64,000 nt of DNA from Variovorax paradoxus B4 (GCF_000463015.1 NC_022234.1:1178001-1242000), one strand, 5' to 3'; numbered from the stretch's first letter, positions 1 through 9,422 are shown. Notes: generated by a model from the sequence alone, not told the origin. Made by a program: numbers and translations.

Positions 1-179
1 TAGGCGCTGTCCAGCACGAAGTCCGCCTCGCTCTTCCTGGCCGAGGTTCCGAACAGCGCGGACTCCAGGTCGTCCAGGTTCGCGTCCGCGGCTGCCGGAA
101 GGAGGATCTTGCGGAAGTCCTCGTGGATGGCCGGCGTGTCGTCCGCCAGCAGGATGCGGCGGTTCTGCGGTGTGCTCAT
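1..179 (-). CDS. Response regulator receiver protein (N-terminal part)
   Basis: The gene starts at 179 and runs off the left edge, so only about 59 residues are seen. They begin MSTPQNRRILLADDTPAIHED, a typical receiver-domain opening with the acidic pair (ADD) that binds Mg2+; the phosphoacceptor Asp lies outside the window. Its ATG overlaps the stop of the upstream histidine kinase gene (ATGA), so the two are translationally coupled and it is probably the cognate partner. The output domain cannot be seen. Confidence 0.8.
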   Translation of the reverse strand, partial: MSTPQNRRILLADDTPAIHEDFRKILLPAAADANLDDLESALFGTSARKSEADFVLDSA

Positions 180-1273
180 GGTGTCTCTGCGGCCTTTCTG
201 ATCGGAAGTTCGAGCGTGAAGGTGGCGCCGGTGCCGGGCCCGTCGCTGTGGACTGCCAGCGTGCCGCCCATCTCGCGCGCCGCGATGGCCGCGCTGTGCA
301 GCCCGAACCCGTGGCCGTCCTTCTTGGTGGTGAACCCGTGCACGAACACCCGCGTCAGGTTCTCCGGGGCGATGCCGACGCCCGTGTCCGCGACGCGGAT
401 GCGCAGCATCTCGTCCCCGACGATCTCCGCATTCAGCATGAGTTTCGCGCTGTCGTCCGCCGCCTCCTCCATGGCCTGCCTGGCATTGCGCACCAGGTTC
501 ATCAGCACCTGCAGCACACGGCCCCTGTCCAGCGGCAGCTCGGGAATCCGGGCCAGGTCGCTCTGCATCACCACCTGGTGGCGCGCCAGGCCTCCCGCGT
601 TCATGCGCAGTGCATCCTCGACCAGCTCGTGGACCCGTATCGACTCGACCAGGCTGGAAGCGCCGGCATGGGCCTGCTGCGCGGCGATGATCTCCTTGAT
701 GTGGTCGACGCTCTTGCCCAGCGCCACCAGCTCGTCGACGACGGCGCGCTGTTCCGCCACCAGGAGCGGCGTCAGCTGCATCAGGTAGCCCGGGAGCATC
801 CTGCCCTTGGCGTCGGATGCGAGGAAGGTGCCCAGGTCGCCCGCATGCTCGCTCATCAGCTGCACCGTGCGTGCGAGTCCCTCCACCTTGGACGCGCGAA
901 CCCTGGAGAGAATCAGTCCGGCGGATACGTTGACGCTGTTGAGCACGTTGCCCACGTTGTGCAGCACGTTGGTGGCGATCTCGGCCATGCCGGCCGAGCG
1001 CGCGGCCGCCACCAGGTCGGCCTGCGTCTTGCGCAGCACCCGGTTGACCTGCTCGTTCTCGCGCAGCGCCGCTTCCAGTTCCGCGGTGCGGCTGAGCACC
1101 TGCTCCTCCAGCATGATCGTGGTCTGGAAGAGGTTGAAGTCGGAGCCCTGCGCATTGGCGCTGCGCTCGGCCCGGTCCATCAGGGCCTGGATGATCTTGT
1201 GGAGCCGCGCGATCTCGTCCTTCGAGGAAAGCTCTTGCGCGCCGGGGCGCAGCAGTGTTGCAGTCTCAGACAT
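176..1273 (-). CDS. Soluble sensor histidine kinase
   Basis: A 365-residue kinase with no membrane segment. After about 60 residues comes a coiled coil (LEEQVLSRTAELEAALREN), then a histidine region with LHNVGNVLNSV, where the His is the likely phosphorylation site. The ATPase domain follows: N box (LMNLVRNARQAM), G1 (VADTGVGI) and G2 (KKDGHGFGLH). I chose the start at 1273 (MSETATLL); it overlaps the end of the FIST gene by 8 bases, and a longer in-frame start would lie well inside that gene. The missing input domain fits a kinase that takes its signal from the FIST protein encoded just upstream. Confidence 0.88.
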   Translation of the reverse strand: MSETATLLRPGAQELSSKDEIARLHKIIQALMDRAERSANAQGSDFNLFQTTIMLEEQVLSRTAELEAALRENEQVNRVLRKTQADLVAAARSAGMAEIATNVLHNVGNVLNSVNVSAGLILSRVRASKVEGLARTVQLMSEHAGDLGTFLASDAKGRMLPGYLMQLTPLLVAEQRAVVDELVALGKSVDHIKEIIAAQQAHAGASSLVESIRVHELVEDALRMNAGGLARHQVVMQSDLARIPELPLDRGRVLQVLMNLVRNARQAMEEAADDSAKLMLNAEIVGDEMLRIRVADTGVGIAPENLTRVFVHGFTTKKDGHGFGLHSAAIAAREMGGTLAVHSDGPGTGATFTLELPIRKAAETP

Positions 1274-2426
1274 GGCTGGCCTCCCCGCCGTTAGTGCCGA
1301 ATGCAATGCCGACCAGCGTCTGGTTGACATGCACGCCGCGGAACTGCTCCCCGTAGGTGTGGAAGCCGACCGTGTTGTTCTGCTGCAGGAGTTCGCCGAT
1401 GCGGTCCTTTGCGGCGCTCTGCGCGATCTCCAGCTTGCGCAGGATGCAGTCGTAGCCCAGAACCAGCTGCGGCGGGCCGATCTCGGCGCGTATGCCGGCA
1501 AAGGCCTGCTCCAGGTTCTGCAGCAGATCCACACCCTTGGCCACCCTCAGCACGAGGCCGTTTTCGATCGCGCAGAAAAAAGTCAGGCTGCCATCCGGAT
1601 TGACCTTCTGGATCGAGCGCACATAGGTGGTTCCGCCGATCGTCAGCACCACCGGCCAGGCCGCGAAGCGCGAAGGGTCCAGGTCGGAGGCGTCGATGCC
1701 GAGCATGCGTGCGTACTCCTGGCTCGCCGGCAGGCCGTTGATTTGCTTGACCACGCGCGAGGCTGCGTCTGCCTCGGTCACGACCAGCCTGTCTTCGGTG
1801 GCAACGACGTGCTGCGTCTTGAAGATCCGGAACGGCATGCGCGACGTCACCAGCACCAGCACGGCGCAGTCGGAGCCGAACCGGCCGTCCCAGTAGACCT
1901 GGGTCCGTTCGAACTTCATGCCGTCGCCGGCCGAGCCGCCGAGCAGGGGAAGCCGGCCCAGCGCGGTCTGGAACGCGCGCGTCACGGGTTCTTCGCGCAG
2001 CGACAAGCCGTCGATCAGCAGCAGTGCGAAGCTGTGGTCCGCATCGGTGGGCGCACCCTCGGCCAGCAGCTTGTGCAGCAGCGCCTGGGCAAAGTCCTGG
2101 CCGGCTTCCACCTCGAACTGCTGCAGCTGATCGACCTGGCCCGCGGCAACCCGGAAGTGGCTGGCCGGAAAACTCGCGCCTGCGATGCTGTGGTCGCGGA
2201 ATCCGGCGGGGCCGATTTCTCCGGCCGTGGTGCAGCCCACGAGCGGGACGTCGCCGAACAGGCGCTTCATCTCGTCGGCGAGTACGTCCAGGTCGTATTC
2301 GCTGGAGCAGTAAAAGATCACCAGCGCCATGCCTGGCTGCGCCACCACGGCATGGAATTCCTGCGCGGCCTGGCGGGGGTCCGCCGCACAGGAGTGGGCT
2401 TTGCGTATGCAGTCCGTATCCGCCAT
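1266..2426 (-). CDS. FIST domain sensory protein
   Basis: A 386-residue cytoplasmic protein with FIST N- and C-domains, a family thought to bind small ligands and feed signalling kinases or cyclases. Typical stretches are VPLVGCTTAGEIG near residue 75 and LPLLGGSAGDGM near 165; the C-terminal part ends with a NTVGFHTYGEQ motif near residue 360. The start at 2426 has a strong ribosome site (AAGGAG, 7-base spacing), so the nine extra residues available upstream are probably not used. First gene of a FIST-kinase-response regulator operon. Confidence 0.88.
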   Translation of the reverse strand: MADTDCIRKAHSCAADPRQAAQEFHAVVAQPGMALVIFYCSSEYDLDVLADEMKRLFGDVPLVGCTTAGEIGPAGFRDHSIAGASFPASHFRVAAGQVDQLQQFEVEAGQDFAQALLHKLLAEGAPTDADHSFALLLIDGLSLREEPVTRAFQTALGRLPLLGGSAGDGMKFERTQVYWDGRFGSDCAVLVLVTSRMPFRIFKTQHVVATEDRLVVTEADAASRVVKQINGLPASQEYARMLGIDASDLDPSRFAAWPVVLTIGGTTYVRSIQKVNPDGSLTFFCAIENGLVLRVAKGVDLLQNLEQAFAGIRAEIGPPQLVLGYDCILRKLEIAQSAAKDRIGELLQQNNTVGFHTYGEQFRGVHVNQTLVGIAFGTNGGEASHV

Positions 2427-2625
2427 GTTGCGACTCCTTGCGTGAGGGTGCATTAGACGCCGGATGGATCGTCATGGCAGGCGCATTCCATGCGGGACAT
2501 CCCTGCCGCGGATCGCGATCTTTCGCTACTTTCGCGAGCTGCTTACATGAAAAGTTCTAACGCCAGGCGCCAACTGCGCGGCGTACGCCGATCGGGTTAC
2601 CGGCTTCGCGCTTCGCCACGGCCGC

Positions 2626-3183
2626 TCACAGGCATTTCCATGCCTTCAACGCCTGTTGCAGCTGTGCGCCCGCGTGCGCGAGCGTGGCATCGTTGCGGAC
2701 CTCGATGGCTGCCATGCCCTGCGGCAGCTGGAAGTCGAGTGCCCTTCGCACGCGCGCATCCACCATCTGTGCGGTCTCCCGCTGACGTGCGAGCAGCCGG
2801 CTGCGCAGCGTCTGGGCGTCGGCCGTGATGTGGGCGACAACCAGCTCGGGAAAGAGCCGTACGGCTTCGGGCAGGTAGGCGCGCGAGCCGTTCACGACCA
2901 CGGTCTTGCCGTCGCCGCGCGGGGCGAGTTCCGCGCGTGCAATACCGTAGTGCAGGGCGTTGGCCTCCCATTGCATGGCGAACGCGCCGGCCTCGCGCAG
3001 GCGCATGAACGCGGCCACGTCGACGCTGTCGTGCTGCTCGCCCTGCGGCTGCACGGGGCGGGTGATGGTGCGGCGCGCGAAGTGCACGCGGGCATCTTGC
3101 GGCAGCCGCTGCCTCAGCCAGTCGATGACGCTGTCCTTGCCCGCGCCCGAAGGCCCGACCACGTAGACCAGGCGGCCGTTCAC
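2626..3183 (-). CDS. phnN: Ribose 1,5-bisphosphate phosphokinase PhnN
   Basis: PhnN phosphorylates ribose 1,5-bisphosphate to PRPP, the last step of C-P lyase ribose salvage. The protein opens with a P-loop (VGPSGAGKDS) and continues with FARRTITRP, typical of guanylate-kinase-like PhnN. From the GTG at 3183 it is 185 residues, the same length as the E. coli protein, with AAGG 8 bases upstream; a GTG at 3213 would add ten residues and overlap the DUF1045 gene. Last gene of the leftward phnF-DUF1045-phnN unit. Confidence 0.88.
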   Translation of the reverse strand: MNGRLVYVVGPSGAGKDSVIDWLRQRLPQDARVHFARRTITRPVQPQGEQHDSVDVAAFMRLREAGAFAMQWEANALHYGIARAELAPRGDGKTVVVNGSRAYLPEAVRLFPELVVAHITADAQTLRSRLLARQRETAQMVDARVRRALDFQLPQGMAAIEVRNDATLAHAGAQLQQALKAWKCL

Positions 3184-3205
3184 GGGTGCACCCTTGGCGC
3201 CGCGC

Positions 3206-3931
3206 TCATGCACCCAGCGCCATCTGTTCGATGCACATGAAGTCCGCGCGCGGCTCGGGTTCCGCGAACAGGCTGATGGCATCGAAACGTTGCGCGGGCA
3301 GCGCGCCGAAGTGCCGTTGCGCCGCGGCGTGCAGCGCCTGCACCTCGGCCTCGTCGATCCCGCGCAGCGATCCGCTCAGCGAGAAATGAAAGCGGAAGCG
3401 GTCGAGCACGAAGGGATAGCCCCAGCGCTGCAGCAGTGCGTCTTCCTCGGGCGTGAGACCTGCTGCGCGGCGGCGCTGCAATTCGGCCGCCGGCAGCGGC
3501 GCGGCGAAGGCGTGCAGGCCCGTCACGCAGGCGCTGGCCAATGCGTTCAGCGCGCGGCTGGGCGCCGCGGGCACGAGCGCCAGGAAATCGTCGAGCCGCA
3601 CCACCGCCAGTGCGGGCATGTCGAACGGTTCCCATGCGTTGCAGATGTGGCGGATGCCGGAGCGCAGCGACCTTGCATCCAGATGCGAGGGCAAGGCAAA
3701 GGGCGCCTTCAGCGTGGCATGCCAGCCATAGCGTCGCGGCGCGGCTGTCAGCGCCTGCTGCCGCGCGGGCGGCATGCCTTCGATGGCGGGTTGCGGCAGC
3801 AGTTGCCCGCGTGCCGCGCAGCGTCCGAGCCAGTGGCTGCCGGCCTCCCACCACGGGCTGCCCGTGGCCGGCGCGAAATAGGCCGCGTAGCGGTGGGCCA
3901 CGACGCACCTGCGGGACACGGCTTCAGTCAT
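3206..3931 (-). CDS. DUF1045 phosphonate-metabolism protein (2H phosphoesterase fold)
   Basis: A 241-residue protein of the DUF1045 family that often accompanies phn operons. It carries both 2H-phosphoesterase motifs: HATLKAPF near residue 70 and HFSLSG near residue 180. Such proteins are thought to open cyclic phosphate intermediates, here possibly ribosyl 1,2-cyclic phosphate, since no phnP is visible; that role is inference. Its ATG overlaps the end of phnF by 8 bases. Confidence 0.85.
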   Translation of the reverse strand: MTEAVSRRCVVAHRYAAYFAPATGSPWWEAGSHWLGRCAARGQLLPQPAIEGMPPARQQALTAAPRRYGWHATLKAPFALPSHLDARSLRSGIRHICNAWEPFDMPALAVVRLDDFLALVPAAPSRALNALASACVTGLHAFAAPLPAAELQRRRAAGLTPEEDALLQRWGYPFVLDRFRFHFSLSGSLRGIDEAEVQALHAAAQRHFGALPAQRFDAISLFAEPEPRADFMCIEQMALGA

Positions 3932-4706
3932 CGTGCGCCACCGTCAGCGAGGTGCGGTCGCCCGCGAACCAGGCCCTGGCGTATTCGATCGGCACGCCCG
4001 CGGTGTCGACGTTCACGCTCTCCACGAACAGCACCGGCCGGCTGACCGGCTGGCGCAGCTGCGCGGCGATCGCGGCCTCGGGCATCTGCGCGGTGATGCG
4101 GCTGTGGTGGCGCGTGTAGTCGGCCACGCCGTGGGCCTCGAAGCCGGCCGTGATGGAGCCGGTCTCGCGCACCACGGCCTCCAGTCCCGCAAAGCGCGGC
4201 AGGGGAAAGAAGCGTTCGCTGCAGTGCAGCGGCTGACCCTCGGCTTCGCCGATCACTTGCAGGCACAGCAGGGAACTGCGCGCCGGCACCGCGAGCGAAC
4301 GCGCCTGTGCCGCGGTGGCGCGCACGGTGCTCGCGCCGACCACGCGCAGCGCGCCGCGCAGCCCCGCCAGCGCCATGCTGCGCTGGAAGCGCGGGCGCTT
4401 GGCCAGCGCGAGGTCGACCGCGAACTCTTCCACATAGGTGCCGCTGCCCTGCGTCACGCGCAGCAGCCCCTGGCTGCAAAGGTTGGCGAGCGAGCGGCGG
4501 ATGGTGTGGCGGTTCACGCCGAACTGCTCGGCCAGCGCGTGCTCGGAGGGCAGGCGCTGGCCCGGCGAATACACGCCGCGCGCAATGGCCTCGGCCAGGT
4601 CGGCCGCGATGCGGATCCAGAAGCTGTCGCGTGCGGTGCGTTCGGTGGTGGTGGCGGCGGGGCGCGGAGCCAGCGCGGAGGCAGGGGTCGTCGTCGTGCT
4701 TGTCAT
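3924..4706 (-). CDS. phnF: PhnF, GntR/HutC-family regulator of phosphonate utilisation
   Basis: A 260-residue repressor with an N-terminal winged helix (YSPGQRLPSEHALAEQFGVN, roughly residues 45-65) and a C-terminal UTRA ligand domain (about 115-255). It is divergent from phnG and separated by 75 bases that contain a TTGTCTATACAA dyad at 4751-4762, its likely operator. The gene leads the leftward unit with the DUF1045 gene and phnN. Confidence 0.88.
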   Translation of the reverse strand: MTSTTTTPASALAPRPAATTTERTARDSFWIRIAADLAEAIARGVYSPGQRLPSEHALAEQFGVNRHTIRRSLANLCSQGLLRVTQGSGTYVEEFAVDLALAKRPRFQRSMALAGLRGALRVVGASTVRATAAQARSLAVPARSSLLCLQVIGEAEGQPLHCSERFFPLPRFAGLEAVVRETGSITAGFEAHGVADYTRHHSRITAQMPEAAIAAQLRQPVSRPVLFVESVNVDTAGVPIEYARAWFAGDRTSLTVAHDD

Positions 4707-4750
4707 TAAACCTACTTGCGCGCTCTCTAAGCTCGCGTCAGTTGCCGAAT

Positions 4751-4765
4751 TTGTCTATACAACTT
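4751..4765. promoter_or_regulatory. Candidate PhnF operator before phnG
   Basis: TTGTCTATACAACTT contains TTGT/ACAA half sites around CTAT and resembles GntR/HutC operators. Thirteen of its 15 bases recur before phnC at 10660-10674. It lies 16 bases upstream of the phnG start in the phnF-phnG gap, so one repressor could control both directions. Confidence 0.55.
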
Positions 4766-4781
4766 CAAGCGTATCACTCTC

Positions 4782-5300
4782 ATGTTTCATGCCTTTGACA
4801 CAGAACCCGCCGCCCGCCCGCTGCGCCGCGCGCAGTGGCTGGCGATGCTGGCGCGTGCGCCCGTCTCGCTGCTCGAACCGGCGCTCGCGCAGCACGCCGA
4901 GACCCCGCCGCAGTGGCTGCGCGCACCCGAGACCGGCCTGGTGATGGTGCAGGGCCGCGCCGGCGGCACCGGCGAGCGCTTCAACCTGGGCGAGGTGACG
5001 GTCACGCGCTGCGCGCTGCGCCTGGGCGGCACCGCGCCGCAGCCGGGCGCCGCAGTGGGCGTGGCCTATGTGCTCGGCCGTTCGCACCGCCATGCGCAGC
5101 TCGCGGCCGTGGCCGACGCGCTGCTGCAGGACCCGGCGCAGCAGGCCGCGCTCGATGCCCGGCTGCTGGCGCCCGTGCGTGCGCATCTCGCGGCGCTGCG
5201 CGCGCAGCGCCATGCACGCGCCCAGGGCAGCAAGGTCGAGTTCTTCACGGTGGCGCGCGAAGCCGGCGGCGCCGACATGGACGAGGACGATTCCGAATGA
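4782..5300 (+). CDS. phnG: C-P lyase subunit PhnG
   Basis: A 172-residue subunit of the PhnGHIJ core, which builds alpha-D-ribose 1-methylphosphonate 5-triphosphate from ATP and phosphonate. Diagnostic stretches are GERFNLGEVTVTRCALRLGG (about residues 64-83) and GVAYVLGRSHRHAQ (about 92-105). First gene of the rightward operon; its stop overlaps the phnH start as ATGA. Confidence 0.93.
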   Translation: MFHAFDTEPAARPLRRAQWLAMLARAPVSLLEPALAQHAETPPQWLRAPETGLVMVQGRAGGTGERFNLGEVTVTRCALRLGGTAPQPGAAVGVAYVLGRSHRHAQLAAVADALLQDPAQQAALDARLLAPVRAHLAALRAQRHARAQGSKVEFFTVAREAGGADMDEDDSE

Positions 5301-5929
5301 ACGCGAACATGCTTTCCACCCTGGGCGCGGGATTCACCGATGCCGCACTCGGCAGCCAGGCGGTGTTCCGCTCGGCGCTGCACGCGCTCGCGCATCCGGG
5401 CCGCATCGTCGAGCTGTCGCACGATGCGCAGGTGCCGTCGCAGGGGCACGGCGCCTCGGCCGCGCTGCTGCTGGCGCTGCTCGACCCCGACTGCCGCCTC
5501 TGGCTGTCGCCATCGCTCGCGGGCAGCGACGCGGCCGCATGGCTGCGCTTTCACACCGGCTGCGTGCTGGTCGACGAGCCTGCGCAGGCGCAGTTCGCGT
5601 GGATCGGCGAGGGCGATGCATGCCCGCCGCTCGATGCCTTCGCGCAGGGCAGCGACGCCTATCCGGACCAGTCGGCCACCTGCGTGATCGACGTGGCCAA
5701 CGTGATGGGCGTGTCCGCACCGGCCGAAGCAAGCGCACCGCGCTGGACGCTGCGCGGCCCCGGCATCCAGGAACGCAACGCCATCGCCGTGGAAGGCCTG
5801 GCACCGGCCTTCACCACCCAATGGTCCGCGAACCACGCGCTGTTTCCGCGCGGCGTGGACGTGTTCCTGGCCGCGCCGCAACGCATCGTGGGGCTGCCGC
5901 GCACCACCCGCATCGAACAGGAGGCTTGA
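5297..5929 (+). CDS. phnH: C-P lyase subunit PhnH
   Basis: A 210-residue core-complex subunit. It opens with a PhnH-like region (GSQAVFRSALHALAHPGRIV) and near the C-terminus has the GPGI-type stretch (LRGPGIQ). The ATG at 5297 overlaps the phnG stop, and only one base separates it from phnI. Confidence 0.92.
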   Translation: MNANMLSTLGAGFTDAALGSQAVFRSALHALAHPGRIVELSHDAQVPSQGHGASAALLLALLDPDCRLWLSPSLAGSDAAAWLRFHTGCVLVDEPAQAQFAWIGEGDACPPLDAFAQGSDAYPDQSATCVIDVANVMGVSAPAEASAPRWTLRGPGIQERNAIAVEGLAPAFTTQWSANHALFPRGVDVFLAAPQRIVGLPRTTRIEQEA

Positions 5930-5930
5930 G

Positions 5931-7025
5931 ATGTACGTTGCCGTCAAGGGCGGGGAAGCCGCCATCCTCGCCAGCTACCGGCTGCTGGCCGAACAGCGCC
6001 GCGGCGACACCGGCACGCCGGAGCTGTCGGTGCGCCAGATCCGCGAGCAGCTGAAGCTCGCGGTCGACCGCGTGATGACCGAGGGCTCGGTCTACGACCC
6101 CGAGCTGGCTGCGCTCGCGATCAAGCAGGCTTCAGGCGACATGGTGGAGGCCATCTTCCTGCTGCGCGCCTACCGCGCGACGCTGCCGCGCCTCGGCCAC
6201 AGCGTGGCGCTCGACACCTCGCGCATGGCGCTGGACCGCCGCATCTCCGCCACCTTCAAGGACCTGCCCGGCGGCCAGGTGCTGGGCGCGACGCACGACT
6301 ACACGCAGCGCCTGCTCGACTTCGCGCTGCTGGCCGAGGGGCGGCAGCAGGCCGCGCCGGCGTCCGCGGCCGATGCGGCCACGCCGCCCCCCGCGGTCAC
6401 GCCGCGCGTGGTCGATCTGCTGAACCAGGAAGGGCTGATCGAAACCCGCGCCGTGCCGCCCGGCGATCCCGCACCGGTCGACCTCACGCGTGCGCCGCTG
6501 CGCTTTCCGGCCGACCGCGCGACGCGGCTGCAGAACCTTGCGCGCGGCGACGAGGGCTTTCTGCTGGCCATGGCCTATTCCACCCAGCGCGGCTATTCGC
6601 ACAGCCACCCGTTCGTCGGCGAGATCCGCTTCGGCAGCGTGGAACTGGAGCTCGCGCCCGAGGAGCTCGACTTCACCATCTCCATCGGCGACCTGGAGAT
6701 CACCGAATGCGAGATGGTCAACCAGTTCGCGGGCAGCAAGAGCGAGCCGCCGCAGTTCACGCGCGGCTACGGCCTGGCCTTCGGCCACTGCGAGCGCAAG
6801 GCCATGGCGATGAGCCTGGTCGACCGCGCGCTGCGCGCCGACGAGCTCGGCGAGCCCGTGGAGTCGCCCGCGCAGATGCAGGAGTTCGTGCTCTCGCACA
6901 GCGACAGCCTCGAAGCCTCGGGTTTCGTGCAGCACCTGAAGCTGCCGCACTACGTCGACTTCCAGTCCGAGCTCGAGCTCGTGCGGAAGATGCGCGCCGC
7001 CGCCGGCGCGGGAGACCACGAATGA
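5931..7025 (+). CDS. phnI: C-P lyase subunit PhnI (nucleosidase)
   Basis: A 364-residue protein matching PhnI along its length: start MYVAVKGGEAAI, central FLLRAYRATLPRLG, and C-terminal EFVLSHSDSLEASGFVQHLK. PhnI displaces adenine from a nucleoside triphosphate and joins the phosphonate to C1' of ribose. A low-complexity Ala/Pro linker near residues 140-160 is probably a surface insertion. The stop overlaps phnJ (ATGA). Confidence 0.95.
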   Translation: MYVAVKGGEAAILASYRLLAEQRRGDTGTPELSVRQIREQLKLAVDRVMTEGSVYDPELAALAIKQASGDMVEAIFLLRAYRATLPRLGHSVALDTSRMALDRRISATFKDLPGGQVLGATHDYTQRLLDFALLAEGRQQAAPASAADAATPPPAVTPRVVDLLNQEGLIETRAVPPGDPAPVDLTRAPLRFPADRATRLQNLARGDEGFLLAMAYSTQRGYSHSHPFVGEIRFGSVELELAPEELDFTISIGDLEITECEMVNQFAGSKSEPPQFTRGYGLAFGHCERKAMAMSLVDRALRADELGEPVESPAQMQEFVLSHSDSLEASGFVQHLKLPHYVDFQSELELVRKMRAAAGAGDHE

Positions 7026-7921
7026 CGACCACCACCGAATACAACTTCGCCTACCTCGACGAGCGCACCAAGCGCATGATCCGCCGCGCCATCCTCAAGG
7101 CCGTGGCCATTCCGGGCTACCAGGTGCCCTTCGGCTCGCGCGAGATGCCGCTGCCCTACGGCTGGGGCACGGGCGGCATCCAGGTGACGGCCGCGGTCAT
7201 CGGCCCGCGCGACGTGCTGAAGGTGATCGACCAGGGCTCCGACGACACTGTCAACGCCGTCAACATCCGCCGCTTCTTCGAGCGCACCACGGGCGTGGAC
7301 ACCACCACGCGCACGGCCGGGGCCACGCTGATCCAGACGCGCCACCGCATCCCCGAGGCAGCGCTGTCGGAAGGGCAGGTGCTGGTCTACCAGGTGCCGG
7401 TGCCCGAGCCGATGCAGCGGCTGGAGCCGCGCGAGACCACCACGCGCACGCTGCACGCGCTGGCCGAGTACGGGCTGATGCACGTGAAGCTCTACGAAGA
7501 CATCGCGCGCTACGGCCACATCGCCACCACCTACGACTATCCGGTGCTGGTGAACGGCCGCTACGTGATGTCGCCGTCGCCGATCCCCAAGTTCGACAAC
7601 CCCAAGATGCACATGAACCCCGCGCTGCAGCTGTTCGGCGCCGGCCGCGAGAAGCGCATCTATGCGGTGCCGCCCTACACGCCGGTCGAAAGCCTGAGCT
7701 TCGAGGACCACCCTTTCGAGATCCAGCGCTGGGACACGCCCTGCGCGCTGTGCGGCGCGACCGACAGCTTCCTCGACGAAGTGATCACCGACGACTTGGG
7801 CGCACGCATGCACGTGTGCTCCGACTCCGACTACTGCCAGTCGCGCCAGCAGTCGGATGCTGCCACTTCGCCCGATCCCGCGAACGATTCGGCGGCCACC
7901 GTGGACGGAGCCCTCGCATGA
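7022..7921 (+). CDS. phnJ: C-P lyase catalytic subunit PhnJ (radical SAM)
   Basis: A 299-residue radical-SAM enzyme that breaks the C-P bond of ribose 1-methylphosphonate 5-phosphate. By my count the four key cysteines are C241, C244, C266 and C272 (CX2CX21CX5C) and the glycine of IPGYQVPFGSREMP is G32, all at the E. coli numbering, so the active site looks intact. The C-terminus carries about 25 extra polar residues. Coupled to phnI and phnK by ATGA overlaps. Confidence 0.96.
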   Translation: MTTTTEYNFAYLDERTKRMIRRAILKAVAIPGYQVPFGSREMPLPYGWGTGGIQVTAAVIGPRDVLKVIDQGSDDTVNAVNIRRFFERTTGVDTTTRTAGATLIQTRHRIPEAALSEGQVLVYQVPVPEPMQRLEPRETTTRTLHALAEYGLMHVKLYEDIARYGHIATTYDYPVLVNGRYVMSPSPIPKFDNPKMHMNPALQLFGAGREKRIYAVPPYTPVESLSFEDHPFEIQRWDTPCALCGATDSFLDEVITDDLGARMHVCSDSDYCQSRQQSDAATSPDPANDSAATVDGALA

Positions 7922-8709
7922 GCACGGCGCAGGTTTCCTCCCTGCCGCTGCTGCGCGTGCGCGGCGTCGGCAAGCGCTACGGCGACCGCGTGGCGCTGCA
8001 AGACGCCTCCTTCGATCTCTGGCCCGGCGAGGTGCTGGCGGTGGTCGGTGAATCGGGCTCGGGCAAGTCGACCCTGCTCGACGCCATTGCCGCGCGCAGC
8101 CGCCCCGACGCCGGCAGCGTGCAGTTCCACGTGCGCGGCGGCGGCCTGCAGGACGTGTTCGCGATGACCGAGGCCCAGCAGCGCCTGCTCTCGCGCACCG
8201 ACTGGGGCTTCGTGCACCAGAACCCGGCCGACGGCCTGCGCATGGACGTCTCGGCCGGTGCCAACGTGGGCGAGCGGCTCATGGGCCTGGGCGAGCGGCA
8301 CTACGGCCGCGTGCGCGCCACGGCGGCCGACTGGCTGCAGCGCGTGGAGATCGATCCGGCGCGCATCGACGACACGCCGCGCACTTTTTCGGGCGGCATG
8401 CGCCAGCGCCTGCAGATCGCGCGCAACCTGGTCACGCAGCCGCGGCTGGTGTTCATGGACGAGCCGACCTCGGGCCTCGACGTGTCGGTGCAGGCCCGCC
8501 TGCTCGACCTGCTGCGCCAGCTCACGCGGCAGATGCAGCTCGCGGCCATCGTCGTCACGCACGACCTCGCCGTGGCCCGCCTGCTGGCGCACCGGATGGT
8601 CGTGATGCAGCAGGGCCGCGTGGTCGAGACCGGCCTCACGGACCAGGTGCTGGACGACCCGCAGCACGCCTACACCCAACTCCTCGTTTCCTCGGTGCTC
8701 CAGCCATGA
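7918..8709 (+). CDS. phnK: C-P lyase ATP-binding protein PhnK
   Basis: A 263-residue ABC-type ATPase. Walker A is GESGSGKST, the signature FSGGMRQRLQIARNL and Walker B LVFMDEPTSGLD. PhnK docks on the PhnGHIJ core rather than on a membrane permease. ATGA overlaps link it to phnJ and phnL. The closest alternative would be a dipeptide-transport ATPase, which the context rules out. Confidence 0.93.
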   Translation: MSTAQVSSLPLLRVRGVGKRYGDRVALQDASFDLWPGEVLAVVGESGSGKSTLLDAIAARSRPDAGSVQFHVRGGGLQDVFAMTEAQQRLLSRTDWGFVHQNPADGLRMDVSAGANVGERLMGLGERHYGRVRATAADWLQRVEIDPARIDDTPRTFSGGMRQRLQIARNLVTQPRLVFMDEPTSGLDVSVQARLLDLLRQLTRQMQLAAIVVTHDLAVARLLAHRMVVMQQGRVVETGLTDQVLDDPQHAYTQLLVSSVLQP

Positions 8710-9422
8710 CGACTCCCTTGCTTCTTCTTCAGGGCGTGGCCAAGCGCTTCACGCTGCACCACCAGAACCAGCTGGAGCTGTCGGTGTTCGACGCGGTCGA
8801 CCTGAGCGTGAGCGCGGGCGAATGCGTGGTGCTCGACGGCGCCTCGGGCCTGGGCAAGAGCACGCTGCTCAAGCTCATCTACGCCAACTACCGCGCCAGC
8901 GCGGGCCGCATCACGGTGCAGGCGCCTGCCGGCCCGGTGGACGTGACCGAGGTGGCGCCGCGCGAGCTGGTGCGCCTGCGGCGCGACACCATCGGCTACG
9001 TGAGCCAGTTCCTGCGCGTGATCCCGCGCGTGCCCGCGCTCGACGTGGTGGCCGAGCCGCTGGCGGAGGACGCGGGCGACGACCCCGCGGGCATCGAGGC
9101 CGCGCGTGCCGAGGCGCGCCGCTGGCTCGCACGGCTGCGCATTCCCGAGCGCCTGTGGCACCTGCCGCCGGCCACCTTCTCGGGCGGCGAGCAGCAGCGC
9201 ATCAACATCGCGCGCAACATGATCAAGCCCAAGCCGCTGTTGCTGCTGGACGAGCCCACCGCATCGCTGGATGCCGCCAACACGACCACCGTGATCGAGC
9301 TGATCCGCGAGGCCACGGCACGCGGCGCAGCCATCGTCGGCATCTTCCACGACGCCGAAGTGGGCGCGGCCGTGGCCACCCGCCGCGTCAACGTGGGCGA
9401 CTTCAGGAGCACCCGGCCATGA
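8706..9422 (+). CDS. phnL: C-P lyase ATP-binding protein PhnL
   Basis: A 238-residue ABC-type ATPase: Walker A GASGLGKST, signature FSGGEQQRINIARNM, Walker B LLLLDEPTASLD. PhnL is required for C-P lyase activity in vivo and is thought to bind the core complex with PhnK. Coupled by ATGA to phnK upstream and phnM downstream. Confidence 0.93.
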   Translation: MTTPLLLLQGVAKRFTLHHQNQLELSVFDAVDLSVSAGECVVLDGASGLGKSTLLKLIYANYRASAGRITVQAPAGPVDVTEVAPRELVRLRRDTIGYVSQFLRVIPRVPALDVVAEPLAEDAGDDPAGIEAARAEARRWLARLRIPERLWHLPPATFSGGEQQRINIARNMIKPKPLLLLDEPTASLDAANTTTVIELIREATARGAAIVGIFHDAEVGAAVATRRVNVGDFRSTRP